Assembly (NCBI GenBank): GCA_026648125.1 | Contig: JAPKGD010000159.1 | Location: 1 to 5,449 of the forward strand | Reading direction: 5' to 3' | DNA length: 5,449 bases | Origin: Bdellovibrionales bacterium | Lineage (GTDB): Bacteria; Bdellovibrionota; Bdellovibrionia; Bdellovibrionales; UBA1609 | In this document: one piece after another, positions 1 through 5,449 of the stretch | Numbering within the stretch: position 1 is the first letter of the stretch | How the letters are laid out: every line of letters starts with the position of its first letter | The notes under the pieces: model-generated | The model's database searches: none | The model's input: the letters and a program-made list of their open reading frames with translations, nothing else | Told to the model about the DNA's origin: nothing | Program-made: the position numbers and the translations under genes

Positions 1-552
1 ATAAATCGTACGCAACTCTTTGAGAGCTTCTGAAGCTCTGTTGGCCCCTCTCAGCTTCAACTCCTCGGCAACCCGCGAAGCAAAATGATAGTTCTTCTTT
101 TTTGCCGTCAAATAATAGGCGTTCGTAACTTCAAGCGAGCTTTTGAGAACGCCCGCCATCTTTTCGCTAAACCACTTATCAAAACTGTTGTTGATGTAAA
201 AAACCGATACCAAAAACATCAGTGTTGTTGGCACAAAGCTAAATGTGACAAACGCAGCAACAAGTTTGCCCTTTAGGGACTGTCCCAGGAGTCCTCGCGG
301 ACGTTCGGCAAAGACCTTCACGACATTTCTGAAGATCAAAAAGAACAGAAGCAGAAAAAGGATAATGTTAAAATTTACAAGCCCGAGAAAAAAAATCGAG
401 TGTTCAAAAGGAAGGGTCTGGGAAAAACTAAAGAGCCGGACCTCAAACCAGCTTAAACACAAAAACAAAACCGCCAGCGCTAAAATCCATCCGATTTCAC
501 GCCGGCGTTTTTTGTTTTCTACTTGGGTCTGATTTTGGGTAGTTCCCGTCAA
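1..552 (-). CDS. NtrY-like membrane sensor histidine kinase, N-terminal part (3' end off window)
   Basis: An open frame of 184 codons runs from a TTG at 552 to the left edge without a stop. Seen: a polar, basic N-terminus (K-K-R-R-R at residues 14-18), hydrophobic helix 1 (~20-36), helix 2 (~53-74) ending in R75-N76-V-V-K79, a short basic loop, helix 3 (~97-119), then W127-F128-S129 and an amphipathic stretch with S-L-E-V-T-N-A-Y-Y (~135-143) and A-S-R-V-A-E-E (~154-160). From family knowledge, this order matches the start of NtrY-like two-component sensor kinases; the later membrane helix, HAMP, PAS, HisKA and ATPase domains would lie off the window. It would autophosphorylate in response to an unknown signal and pass phosphate to an NtrC/NtrX-type regulator. 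TTG is chosen because an in-frame TGA (555-553) directly precedes it, no ATG or GTG follows before the first helix, and an AAGG lies 7 bases upstream. It is 9 bases after the 79-residue gene. The kinase domain itself is not visible, so the assignment rests on the N-terminus. Confidence 0.77.
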   Translation of the reverse strand, partial: MTGTTQNQTQVENKKRRREIGWILALAVLFLCLSWFEVRLFSFSQTLPFEHSIFFLGLVNFNIILFLLLFFLIFRNVVKVFAERPRGLLGQSLKGKLVAAFVTFSFVPTTLMFLVSVFYINNSFDKWFSEKMAGVLKSSLEVTNAYYLTAKKKNYHFASRVAEELKLRGANRASEALKELRTIY

Positions 553-556
553 TCAA

Positions 557-563
557 CCGCCTT
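557..563 (-). promoter_or_regulatory. Ribosome binding site of the sensor kinase gene, overlapping the upstream stop codon
   Basis: The minus strand reads TAAGGCGG across the TAA stop (564-562) of the 79-residue gene. AAGG (563-560) sits 7 bases before the TTG at 552. The site supports the rare TTG start and suggests that ribosomes finishing the upstream gene restart here. The match to the anti-Shine-Dalgarno sequence is only moderate. Confidence 0.5.
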
Positions 564-801
564 ACTGCAGGTTACGATAAAGGTCTTTCCCTACTTGAAA
601 TGCAGGGCCACCTTTATTGATGAGAGCCAAACACATTGCCCTGGCCTGCTCCAGCTCAAGAACCTTCGACCCTTCGCCTTCTACCCCTGATTCAAACATC
701 GCAGTACGAAGCATCAAACGCGCGTTATAATCGCTCACACGCTGGCTGAGCTTCACATAAAAATCCTGAATAGTAAGGGTATTAGCGGAAGAGTTGGTCA
801 T
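562..801 (-). CDS. Unrecognised 79-residue protein between ribH and the sensor kinase
   Basis: I do not recognise this family. It is probably a real gene: the ATG at 801 is preceded by AAAGGAG (815-809) with a 7-base spacer, it starts inside the end of ribH (20-base overlap), and it ends 9 bases before the kinase start. The product looks soluble and mostly helical, with no signal peptide or membrane segment. A first helical part (~10-36, with Y15, R21, Y25, R28, R32) is followed by a Gly/Glu-rich turn (G39 to G44), a second helix (~47-62, single Cys at 57), then G64-G65-P66-A-F-Q-V-G71 and a short tail ending in L-Y-R-N-L-Q. Charge looks nearly balanced. Many genomes have nusB after ribH, but this protein is far shorter than NusB (~140 residues) and lacks its R-R-x-A-R-E start. 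Position suggests co-expression with riboflavin genes and the kinase; no function can be assigned. Confidence 0.8.
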   Translation of the reverse strand: MTNSSANTLTIQDFYVKLSQRVSDYNARLMLRTAMFESGVEGEGSKVLELEQARAMCLALINKGGPAFQVGKDLYRNLQ

Positions 802-1300
802 CGAATGACTCCTTTGAATTGGGGTTTAGGGTCTGTAATAGCAAATCTAAATTCAACATTTCCAGTGCAACTTCGGCAGCTTCTCGTCCCTTATGTCCAT
901 GAGCTCCCCCCGCTCGTGCCAAAGCCTGATCTTCATTTTCTGTGGTGAGTACACCGAATACGACCGGCCGCCCACTTTCAATCTGCAGCTTGGTGCATCC
1001 TCGTTCGACGGAGCTGCATACATAATCATAGTGAGTGGTTTCACCGCGTATTACGGCTCCCAACGCTATTATTCCTGCACACCCCTGCTCCAAAAGCCAT
1101 CTCGCAGCCAGTGGAATTTCATAGGCACCTGGAACTTTCACCCGCGCAATTTGCGAAGATTTTACTCCAGCCTCATGCAGTCGGGCCAGAGCTCCTTCTT
1201 CTAGCTTCTCAGTAATCTCGGCGTTAAATCGAGAAGTCACAATCCCTATGACCGCTTCGTCTGACCACTCTAATCGACCTTGTAGAATCGGTGTCGACAT
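782..1300 (-). CDS. ribH: 6,7-dimethyl-8-ribityllumazine synthase
   Basis: RibH condenses 5-amino-6-ribitylaminouracil with 3,4-dihydroxy-2-butanone 4-phosphate to give the lumazine precursor of riboflavin, acting in the cytosol as a large oligomeric shell. The 172-residue product shows the family's landmarks in order: S23-R24-F25-N26 (Phe stacks on the pyrimidine), V56-P57-G58-A59-Y60-E61-I62-P63, G81 to D92 with R85-G86-E87-T-T-H90-Y91-D92 (H90 is the catalytic His position), T119-T120-E121-N122, and R129-A-G (phosphate-binding Arg). An upstream in-frame ATG-like start at 1327 would add nine residues inside the ribBA end, but the ATG at 1300 has GGAG (1311-1308) 7 bases before it and gives the usual N-terminus. 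It starts 1 base after the ribBA stop. After the normal end near residue 151 there is a tail of ~20 residues, polar at its end, part of which overlaps the next gene. The family call is very secure. Confidence 0.97.
   Translation of the reverse strand: MSTPILQGRLEWSDEAVIGIVTSRFNAEITEKLEEGALARLHEAGVKSSQIARVKVPGAYEIPLAARWLLEQGCAGIIALGAVIRGETTHYDYVCSSVERGCTKLQIESGRPVVFGVLTTENEDQALARAGGAHGHKGREAAEVALEMLNLDLLLQTLNPNSKESFDDQLFR
809..815 (-). promoter_or_regulatory. Strong ribosome binding site of the 79-residue gene, inside ribH
   Basis: The minus strand carries AAAGGAG at 815-809, 7 bases before the ATG at 801, within the coding sequence for the ribH C-terminus. It is the best Shine-Dalgarno match in the operon and the main evidence that the small frame is translated. 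Confidence 0.75.
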
Positions 1301-1301
1301 T

Positions 1302-2489
1302 TTAAAGCTCCATGTTGGTAGGGCCACTAAAGACCGCTCTTAGGGGATCGCCGTCAAGGGGGAGCGCTACCGTGTCGACAATTTCGATGCCATAGCCCTT
1401 TAATCCGACACGCTTGGCTGGGTTATTGGTCAATAAGCGAATCTTATGAAGACCCAGGTCTCTCAGAATTTGTGCACCGACCCCATAATCTCGATCATCA
1501 GAATGGAAACGCTGTCTTAGCCCGTCAGAAGGATTCAAGCCAGATTCAATTTCTCTATAAGCCTCAACCCGATGTCTAAGTCGCCCAGCCATATCCTCGT
1601 TCTTTAAATAAACCAGGACGCCACGGCCCTCCAAATTGATCGCCGACATCGCTGCATTTAGGAAATCGCCACTTCGCGTACGCAAACTTTGAAATAAATC
1701 GCCCATAATGCATTCGCTATGGACTCGAACTAAAACCGGGTCATCTCCGGTGAGATCACCCTTAACAAAGGCTAAATGATCTCGACCATCCAATTGATTG
1801 TGATACACGCGAACCTCAAACCCATCACCGAGCGCAGTGGGAAACTTCGCCCGAGAGACTTCCTCCACGAACGGCTCGTGCCGCAATCGATACTGAATCA
1901 GTTGCTCTATGCTTCCGATCTTCAAATTGTGGGCTTCTGCAAATTTTAATAGCTGAGAAAGTCGAGCCATCGTCCCATCACCGTTCATGATCTCACAGAT
2001 CACAGCGGCTGGGTTAAGACCCGCAAGGCGCATAAGATCCACGCTGGCTTCTGTATGTCCCGTACGCTTAAGAACACCTCCATCTTGAGCGCGAATGGGA
2101 AAAACGTGTCCGGGTACAATGATGTCACTGGGCTCGGCCGCCGGGTTGGCGGCCACTTTAATGGTGTGAGCTCGATCAGCAGCCGAGATCCCGGTTGAAA
2201 CGCCTCTGCTGGCTTCAATGCTTACCGTGAAAGCAGTTCGGTTTGGCGCCTGATTCGCGTCATCCTTGACCATCAGAGGAAGACCCAAACGCTGGATCTG
2301 CTGTGAGGTGAGACTGAGACAAATTAAGCCCCTCGCTTCTGAGGCCATAAAATTAATGGTCTGAGGCGTCACATAATCCGCAGCAATAACGAGGTCTCCC
2401 TCATTTTCGCGATCTTCATCATCTATGAGAATCACCATTCGGCCGGCGCGAATGTCCTCGAGAATTTCAGGTACAGAATTTAATCCCAC
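1302..2489 (-). CDS. ribBA: 3,4-dihydroxy-2-butanone 4-phosphate synthase fused to a degenerate GTP cyclohydrolase II-like domain (RibBA/RibBX type)
   Basis: The 395-residue product has two domains. RibB (~1-205) converts ribulose 5-phosphate to DHBP plus formate and looks intact: D23-D24-E25-D26-R27-E28-N29-E30-G31-D32, T99-G100-I-S102-A-A-D105-R106, P126-G127-H128, G144-H145-T146-E147, and C165-E166 to D171-G-T-M-A-R176. The second domain (~210-390) aligns with GTP cyclohydrolase II (V-R-V-H-S-E-C260, L-L-T-N-N-P). However, the other two zinc ligands are Thr271 and Ser273, and the usual R-Q-E-G-R-N segment after Y294 is replaced by K-N-E-D-M-A. Positions matching the catalytic Tyr105, Asp126 and Arg128 of E. 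coli RibA remain as Y311, D331 and R333. I infer a working DHBP synthase whose C-terminal domain probably does not hydrolyse GTP, like the RibBX hybrids known in Proteobacteria. The start is GTG at 2489, overlapping the ribE end by 10 bases, with an in-frame stop a little upstream and a G-rich ribosome site (2500-2494). Confidence 0.95.
   Translation of the reverse strand: MGLNSVPEILEDIRAGRMVILIDDEDRENEGDLVIAADYVTPQTINFMASEARGLICLSLTSQQIQRLGLPLMVKDDANQAPNRTAFTVSIEASRGVSTGISAADRAHTIKVAANPAAEPSDIIVPGHVFPIRAQDGGVLKRTGHTEASVDLMRLAGLNPAAVICEIMNGDGTMARLSQLLKFAEAHNLKIGSIEQLIQYRLRHEPFVEEVSRAKFPTALGDGFEVRVYHNQLDGRDHLAFVKGDLTGDDPVLVRVHSECIMGDLFQSLRTRSGDFLNAAMSAINLEGRGVLVYLKNEDMAGRLRHRVEAYREIESGLNPSDGLRQRFHSDDRDYGVGAQILRDLGLHKIRLLTNNPAKRVGLKGYGIEIVDTVALPLDGDPLRAVFSGPTNMEL
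1308..1311 (-). promoter_or_regulatory. Ribosome binding site that fixes the ribH start
   Basis: GGAG at 1311-1308 on the minus strand lies in the last codons of ribBA, 7 bases before the ATG at 1300. It favours that start over the alternative at 1327 and indicates coupling to ribBA translation. Confidence 0.65.
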
Positions 2490-3091
2490 GATTCCGCCCC
2501 ACGTTCACCCATCCAATGAGCGACTCCGCGGGCCATCATGTCCGCCTCAAGAAACACCTGATCGCCAAAACCGAGCGACCCTAAATTGGTCCGCTTCAAA
2601 GTCTCTGGGATAAGGCCCACAGTGAAAGAGCCATTTGAAACCTCATTGACGGTGAGGCTAACGCCGTTGACAGCAACACTACCTTTTTTCCAAACCATCG
2701 ATCGTAAGGAATCAGGAAGAGAAATCACCAAGAGCCGCCACTCTCCCACATCTTCTGTTTGCAATACTCGACCGACGCCATCCACATGACCAGAAACCAA
2801 GTGACCGTGTATTCGATCCCCTAAGCGCAGACTTTGCTCCACGTTCAACCTCGCCTCTTTTAATGTCTCTGCCGTCCATCCGGTTACCTTTAGCGTCTCC
2901 TGACCGATGGCAAAAGCCATCTCCTGATCGCTTACGGCCTCCACGGTCAAACAAACTCCATTTACAGAAACACTGTCACCCAAATGAACATCTTTAAAAG
3001 ACTCCGGCCGGACCAGCGAAAGCACTAACACTCCCGGCCGCTCCAAAGTAGATAGGGCCTGAGTTTGACATTGGACAATCCCAGAAAACAT
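2480..3091 (-). CDS. ribE: Riboflavin synthase, alpha subunit
   Basis: RibE dismutates two molecules of 6,7-dimethyl-8-ribityllumazine into riboflavin and the pyrimidine precursor, the last step of the pathway, in the cytosol as a trimer. The 203-residue product has the typical length and the two lumazine-binding barrels. The N-terminal one (~1-97) begins M-F-S-G-I-V and carries N44-G-V-C47-L-T-V50 and E65-T-L-K-V-T. The C-terminal one (~98-195) carries S100-G-H102-V-D-G105, K136, N142-G-V-S145-L-T-V and I161-P-E-T-L-K-R-T-N169, with D184 near the trimer-forming C-terminal helix. These match the residues known to matter in the E. coli enzyme (Cys48, His102, Ser146, Asp185). The ATG at 3091 follows GAGG (3099-3096) with a short 4-base spacer, and M-F-x-G-I-V is the invariant family start. 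It is the first gene of the riboflavin run and its end overlaps ribBA by 10 bases. In other naming systems it is ribC. Confidence 0.98.
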   Translation of the reverse strand: MFSGIVQCQTQALSTLERPGVLVLSLVRPESFKDVHLGDSVSVNGVCLTVEAVSDQEMAFAIGQETLKVTGWTAETLKEARLNVEQSLRLGDRIHGHLVSGHVDGVGRVLQTEDVGEWRLLVISLPDSLRSMVWKKGSVAVNGVSLTVNEVSNGSFTVGLIPETLKRTNLGSLGFGDQVFLEADMMARGVAHWMGERGAESWD

Positions 3092-3120
3092 GCTGCCTCG
3101 CTGCGATTACGACCTATGAC

Positions 3121-3149
3121 TCTATACGTCAATACGAGAAAAAAGGCAA
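3121..3149 (-). promoter_or_regulatory. Candidate sigma-70-type promoter for the riboflavin operon
   Basis: On the minus strand TTGCCT (3149-3144, 4 of 6 to the -35 consensus) is separated by exactly 17 bases from TATAGA (3126-3121, 4 of 6 to the -10 consensus). Transcription would start about 20-25 bases before the ribE ATG, leaving too short a leader for a riboswitch. A second pairing, TTGACG (3132-3127) with TAATCG 17 bases on, has a better -35 but a poor -10. This is the only gap upstream of ribE, so a promoter here is expected if the operon is not simply read through from clpB. Confidence 0.4.
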
Positions 3150-3172
3150 GGAGCGGGGTCGACTAACCCCGC
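3139..3172 (-). terminator. Candidate hairpin terminator after clpB
   Basis: The minus strand forms a perfect 7-bp GC-rich stem (arms 3172-3166 and 3159-3153, GCGGGGT/ACCCCGC) with a 6-base loop, between clpB and ribE. Six T residues (3144-3139) follow, but after an 8-base gap, which is long for an efficient intrinsic terminator. It may terminate weakly, protect the clpB mRNA 3' end, or act as an attenuator of read-through into ribE. The T-run also falls inside the spacer of the candidate ribE promoter. Confidence 0.5.
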
Positions 3173-3233
3173 GGTTTTAATATGAAATTATTACATTGTC
3201 GGCCATCTAGAAGGAGTGCGAACACCAAACCTC

Positions 3234-5449
3234 CTAGGAGTGGGAAAACTCCAAACCTTCTTTGCCGGCCTTGACCTTCACGGTCTCACCGGAATTGATT
3301 TTACGAGCAATTAGGTCCTTTGCGAGAACATTGAGGACTTCCGTCTGAATAACCCTCTTTAAGGGACGTGCTCCGTAAACTGGGTCGAATCCTCTCTCGG
3401 CCAGGTAGTTCAAAGCGGAATCCGCGAACTCCAAAGCAATTTTCTTTTCAGCCAGTCGCTCAATCACTGCTTCAAGCTGGACTTCGACAATTCCTCTTAT
3501 CTGCTCTTGAGCCAGATTGTTAAAGATGACAATTTCATCAATGCGGTTGAGAAATTCCGGTCGAAAATGATTTCGAAGAGCATCCATTGCCGCCTTCTCT
3601 TTGTCGCCCCTGGATAGTTTTTCATCTATCAAGGCCGGGGAACCCACATTCGATGTCATGATGATCACAGTATTTTTAAAATCGACCGTTCGCCCTTGTC
3701 CGTCTGTCAATCGACCATCATCCAGTACTTGAAGGAGAACATTGAAAACTTCAGGATGAGCCTTTTCGATTTCATCAAGCAGCACCACAGAGTAAGGTCT
3801 TCGGCGAACTCGCTCCGTGAGTTGCCCACCCTCTTCGTAACCCACGTAACCCGGAGGGGCGCCAATCAATCGAGAAACCGCGTGCTTTTCCATGTACTCA
3901 CTCATGTCAATGCGAACGACAGCATCTTCTGTATCGAACATAAATTCAGCAAGGGCCTTTACCGTTTCTGTCTTTCCAACTCCCGTAGGCCCAAGAAAAA
4001 TAAAGCTTCCTATGGGCCGGCGCGGGTCAGATATTTCTGCTCGCGCCCTGCGAATCGCATCGGCCACGGCGGTCAATGCCCGATCTTGCCCAACAACTCG
4101 CTTCTTGAGGTGATCCTCCATCTTGAGCAATTTATCGGTTTCGCTCTCGAGCATTTTTTGTACCGGTACCCCCGTCCATTTCTCAACGACTTCAGCAATT
4201 TCTTCTGGCCCCACTTCTTCTTTCAAAATCCGATTCGTGCCTTTGGATTTGCCCTGAAGCTCTTGATTCGCCTTTTCAAGCTTCTTTTCAAGATCCGGAA
4301 GTTTTCCATATTTGAGTTCCGCAGCCCGACCCAAATTTCCTTCTCGTTCTGCACGTTCGATTTCTACCCGGACGTTTTCAATTTCCTGCTTGGTCGCTTT
4401 CAAAGTGGTGATTTCCGACTTTTCAGCCACCCATTGCTGTTTAAGACTGGCGAGTTTGGCTTCGAGATCCTTTACCTCTCCGTCCACTTGACCGAGTCGA
4501 TCTTTAGCACCGTGATCTTTCTCTTTCTTAAGAGCCTCTCTCTCAATCTGAAGTTGCATGATCTTTCTTTGAATTTCGTCGATTGCAGATGGCACCGAAT
4601 TGATCTCAATGCTCAATCGAGATGCGGCTTCGTCCATCAAATCTATCGCTTTATCTGGCAAAAATCGGCTGGTGATATATCGGTGCGAGAGTTTGACCGC
4701 TGCGATTATGGCACTGTCAGTGATTCTTACCCCGTGGTGAACTTCATATTTCTCTTTGAGTCCACGAAGGATTGTAATTGCGTCTTCCACGCTGGGTTCA
4801 TCAACCAAAACGGTCTGAAATCTACGCTCCAGAGCCTTATCCTTTTCAATAAATTTGCGATACTCATCGAGGGTGGTTGCGCCAATACATCGCAATTCGC
4901 CTCTGGCCAGTGCTGGCTTTAAAATTTGGCCGGCATCCATAGCGCCTTCGGTTTTTCCGGCTCCAACCAATGTGTGTATCTCATCGATAAACAGGATAAT
5001 ATGCCCATCACTCTCGGTGACTTCCTTCACGACAGCTTTCAATCGATCTTCAAATTCCCCTCGGTACTTAGCCCCAGCAATTAAGCCCCCCATATCGAGG
5101 GCCAGTAAACGGCGACCTTTAAGGACTTCAGGGACATCCCCATTGATTATACGTACGGCGAGCCCTTCGGCGATGGCGGTTTTACCTACGCCAGGCTCAC
5201 CAATCAAAACAGGATTATTTTTAGTTCGACGTGAAAGCACCTGAACGACACGTCGAATTTCTTCGTCTCGGCCCACAACGGGATCGAGTTTGCCTTGCTC
5301 AGCCAACTCCGTCAGATCCTTGGCGTATTTCTTAAGAGCTTCGTATTTTGCCTCGGGATTATCATCTGTCACCTTTTGTGATCCTCGCATTGTCTTCAAC
5401 GCCTCCGTGATGCGGTTTGAATTGAGCTGATTCCTCTCAAAAATCTTTT
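3234..5449 (-). CDS. clpB: ClpB disaggregase (Hsp100 AAA+ ATPase), 5' end off window
   Basis: ClpB forms a cytosolic hexamer that pulls polypeptides out of aggregates together with DnaK/DnaJ/GrpE. The 737 visible residues (numbered from the codon at 5447) cover all but about the first 123, i.e. most of the N-domain, and the frame stays open to the right edge. NBD1: Walker A G83-E-P-G-V-G-K89-T, pore-loop K-Y128-R-G, Walker B ending D155-E156, arginine fingers R208-R209. The coiled-coil middle domain (~281-401) is rich in K/E heptads and is what separates ClpB from ClpA. NBD2: Walker A G486-P-T-G-V-G-K492-T, pore loop G-Y534-V-G-Y537, Walker B D558-E559, sensor-1 N600, Arg finger R635, sensor-2 G-A-R694. 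No key residue is missing. There is no ClpP-docking I/L-G-F loop, as expected. It ends at TAG (3236-3234), inside the palindrome CTCCTAGGAG. Extrapolated full length is ~860 residues, close to E. coli ClpB (857). Its promoter is off the window. Confidence 0.98.
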   Translation of the reverse strand, partial: KIFERNQLNSNRITEALKTMRGSQKVTDDNPEAKYEALKKYAKDLTELAEQGKLDPVVGRDEEIRRVVQVLSRRTKNNPVLIGEPGVGKTAIAEGLAVRIINGDVPEVLKGRRLLALDMGGLIAGAKYRGEFEDRLKAVVKEVTESDGHIILFIDEIHTLVGAGKTEGAMDAGQILKPALARGELRCIGATTLDEYRKFIEKDKALERRFQTVLVDEPSVEDAITILRGLKEKYEVHHGVRITDSAIIAAVKLSHRYITSRFLPDKAIDLMDEAASRLSIEINSVPSAIDEIQRKIMQLQIEREALKKEKDHGAKDRLGQVDGEVKDLEAKLASLKQQWVAEKSEITTLKATKQEIENVRVEIERAEREGNLGRAAELKYGKLPDLEKKLEKANQELQGKSKGTNRILKEEVGPEEIAEVVEKWTGVPVQKMLESETDKLLKMEDHLKKRVVGQDRALTAVADAIRRARAEISDPRRPIGSFIFLGPTGVGKTETVKALAEFMFDTEDAVVRIDMSEYMEKHAVSRLIGAPPGYVGYEEGGQLTERVRRRPYSVVLLDEIEKAHPEVFNVLLQVLDDGRLTDGQGRTVDFKNTVIIMTSNVGSPALIDEKLSRGDKEKAAMDALRNHFRPEFLNRIDEIVIFNNLAQEQIRGIVEVQLEAVIERLAEKKIALEFADSALNYLAERGFDPVYGARPLKRVIQTEVLNVLAKDLIARKINSGETVKVKAGKEGLEFSHS
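5370..5386 (-). promoter_or_regulatory. Possible internal translation start for a short ClpB form
   Basis: E. coli ClpB is also made as a form without the N-domain from an internal GUG at Val149. The aligned residue here (V26 of the visible part, 63 residues before the Walker A Lys, the same distance as in E. coli) is encoded by GTG (5372-5370), with GAGGA at 5386-5382 and a 9-base spacer. The preceding M-R-G stretch is shared with E. coli. The internal start is inferred from position and these signals. Confidence 0.4.

Noticed and set aside
85..532. Two overlapping plus-strand frames at the left edge
   Set aside because: They are antisense to the sensor kinase N-terminus, whose membrane helices and family pattern explain the region; the forward products are low-complexity, basic and unrecognisable.
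562..801. The 79-residue protein as a truncated NusB
   Set aside because: It has no NusB-like R-R-x-A-R start, no matching helices, and a good start and stop of its own, so it does not look like a fragment.
893..1204. A 103-codon plus-strand frame opposite ribH
   Set aside because: It is antisense to ribH, whose motifs account for every codon, and it has no ribosome site or recognisable domain.
1301..1327. An upstream start for ribH adding nine residues
   Set aside because: It would overlap the ribBA end and lacks the well-spaced GGAG present before the ATG at 1300, which gives the usual RibH N-terminus.
3092..3233. FMN riboswitch before ribE
   Set aside because: None of the conserved RFN blocks is visible on the minus strand, and the stretch is occupied by the clpB tail, the hairpin and the promoter candidate.
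3231..3240. Palindrome CTCCTAGGAG at the clpB stop as an operator
   Set aside because: It is only 10 bases, lies at a coding end, and is better explained by the stop codon with the adjoining AGGAGG.
3696..4922. A 408-codon open frame on the plus strand opposite clpB
   Set aside because: It lies entirely antisense to the well-conserved ClpB sequence, has a Phe/Ser/Arg-rich composition typical of reverse-strand reading, and shows no domain or ribosome site of its own.
5397..5399. TTG at 5399 as the true clpB start
   Set aside because: The frame stays open upstream to the window edge with residues that fit the end of the ClpB N-domain, so the gene is cut by the window rather than starting here.

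Overview
The window is a compact block of bacterial chromosome in which every supportable gene lies on the minus strand. Read in the direction of transcription, from high to low coordinates, it contains the last ~86% of clpB (5' end off the right edge), a 142-base intergenic gap, and then a tightly packed run: ribE (riboflavin synthase), ribBA-type (DHBP synthase fused to a GTP cyclohydrolase II-like domain), ribH (lumazine synthase), an unrecognised 79-residue gene, and the N-terminal third or so of an NtrY-like membrane sensor histidine kinase whose remainder is off the left edge. I found no tRNA, rRNA, CRISPR array, insertion sequence or phage gene. There is no gene-free stretch longer than 300 bases.

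The organism is a Gram-negative bacterium. The kinase N-terminus (two membrane helices, an R-N-x-x-K stretch, a third helix, then a W-F-S segment opening the sensor region) resembles the NtrY-like kinases common in Bdellovibrionota and other former Deltaproteobacteria. That placement is inferred from remembered family patterns, not from a search.

From ribE to the kinase the genes overlap or nearly touch: ribE/ribBA overlap by 10 bases, ribBA/ribH are 1 base apart, ribH/79-residue gene overlap by 20 bases, and the last junction has a 9-base gap. They probably form one translationally coupled operon with a promoter in the gap after clpB. A GC-rich hairpin sits just upstream of that promoter and may end the clpB transcript. 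No FMN riboswitch is visible before ribE.

RibE, the RibB half of RibBA and RibH supply DHBP synthase, lumazine synthase and riboflavin synthase. The GTP cyclohydrolase II step is doubtful here: two of the three zinc-binding cysteines of the C-terminal domain are replaced by Thr and Ser and the R-Q-E-G-R motif is gone, although the catalytic Tyr, Asp and Arg positions remain. A separate ribA, and ribD (absent from the window), would have to be elsewhere. The least explained parts are this degenerate domain and the 79-residue gene linking the riboflavin genes to a sensor kinase.
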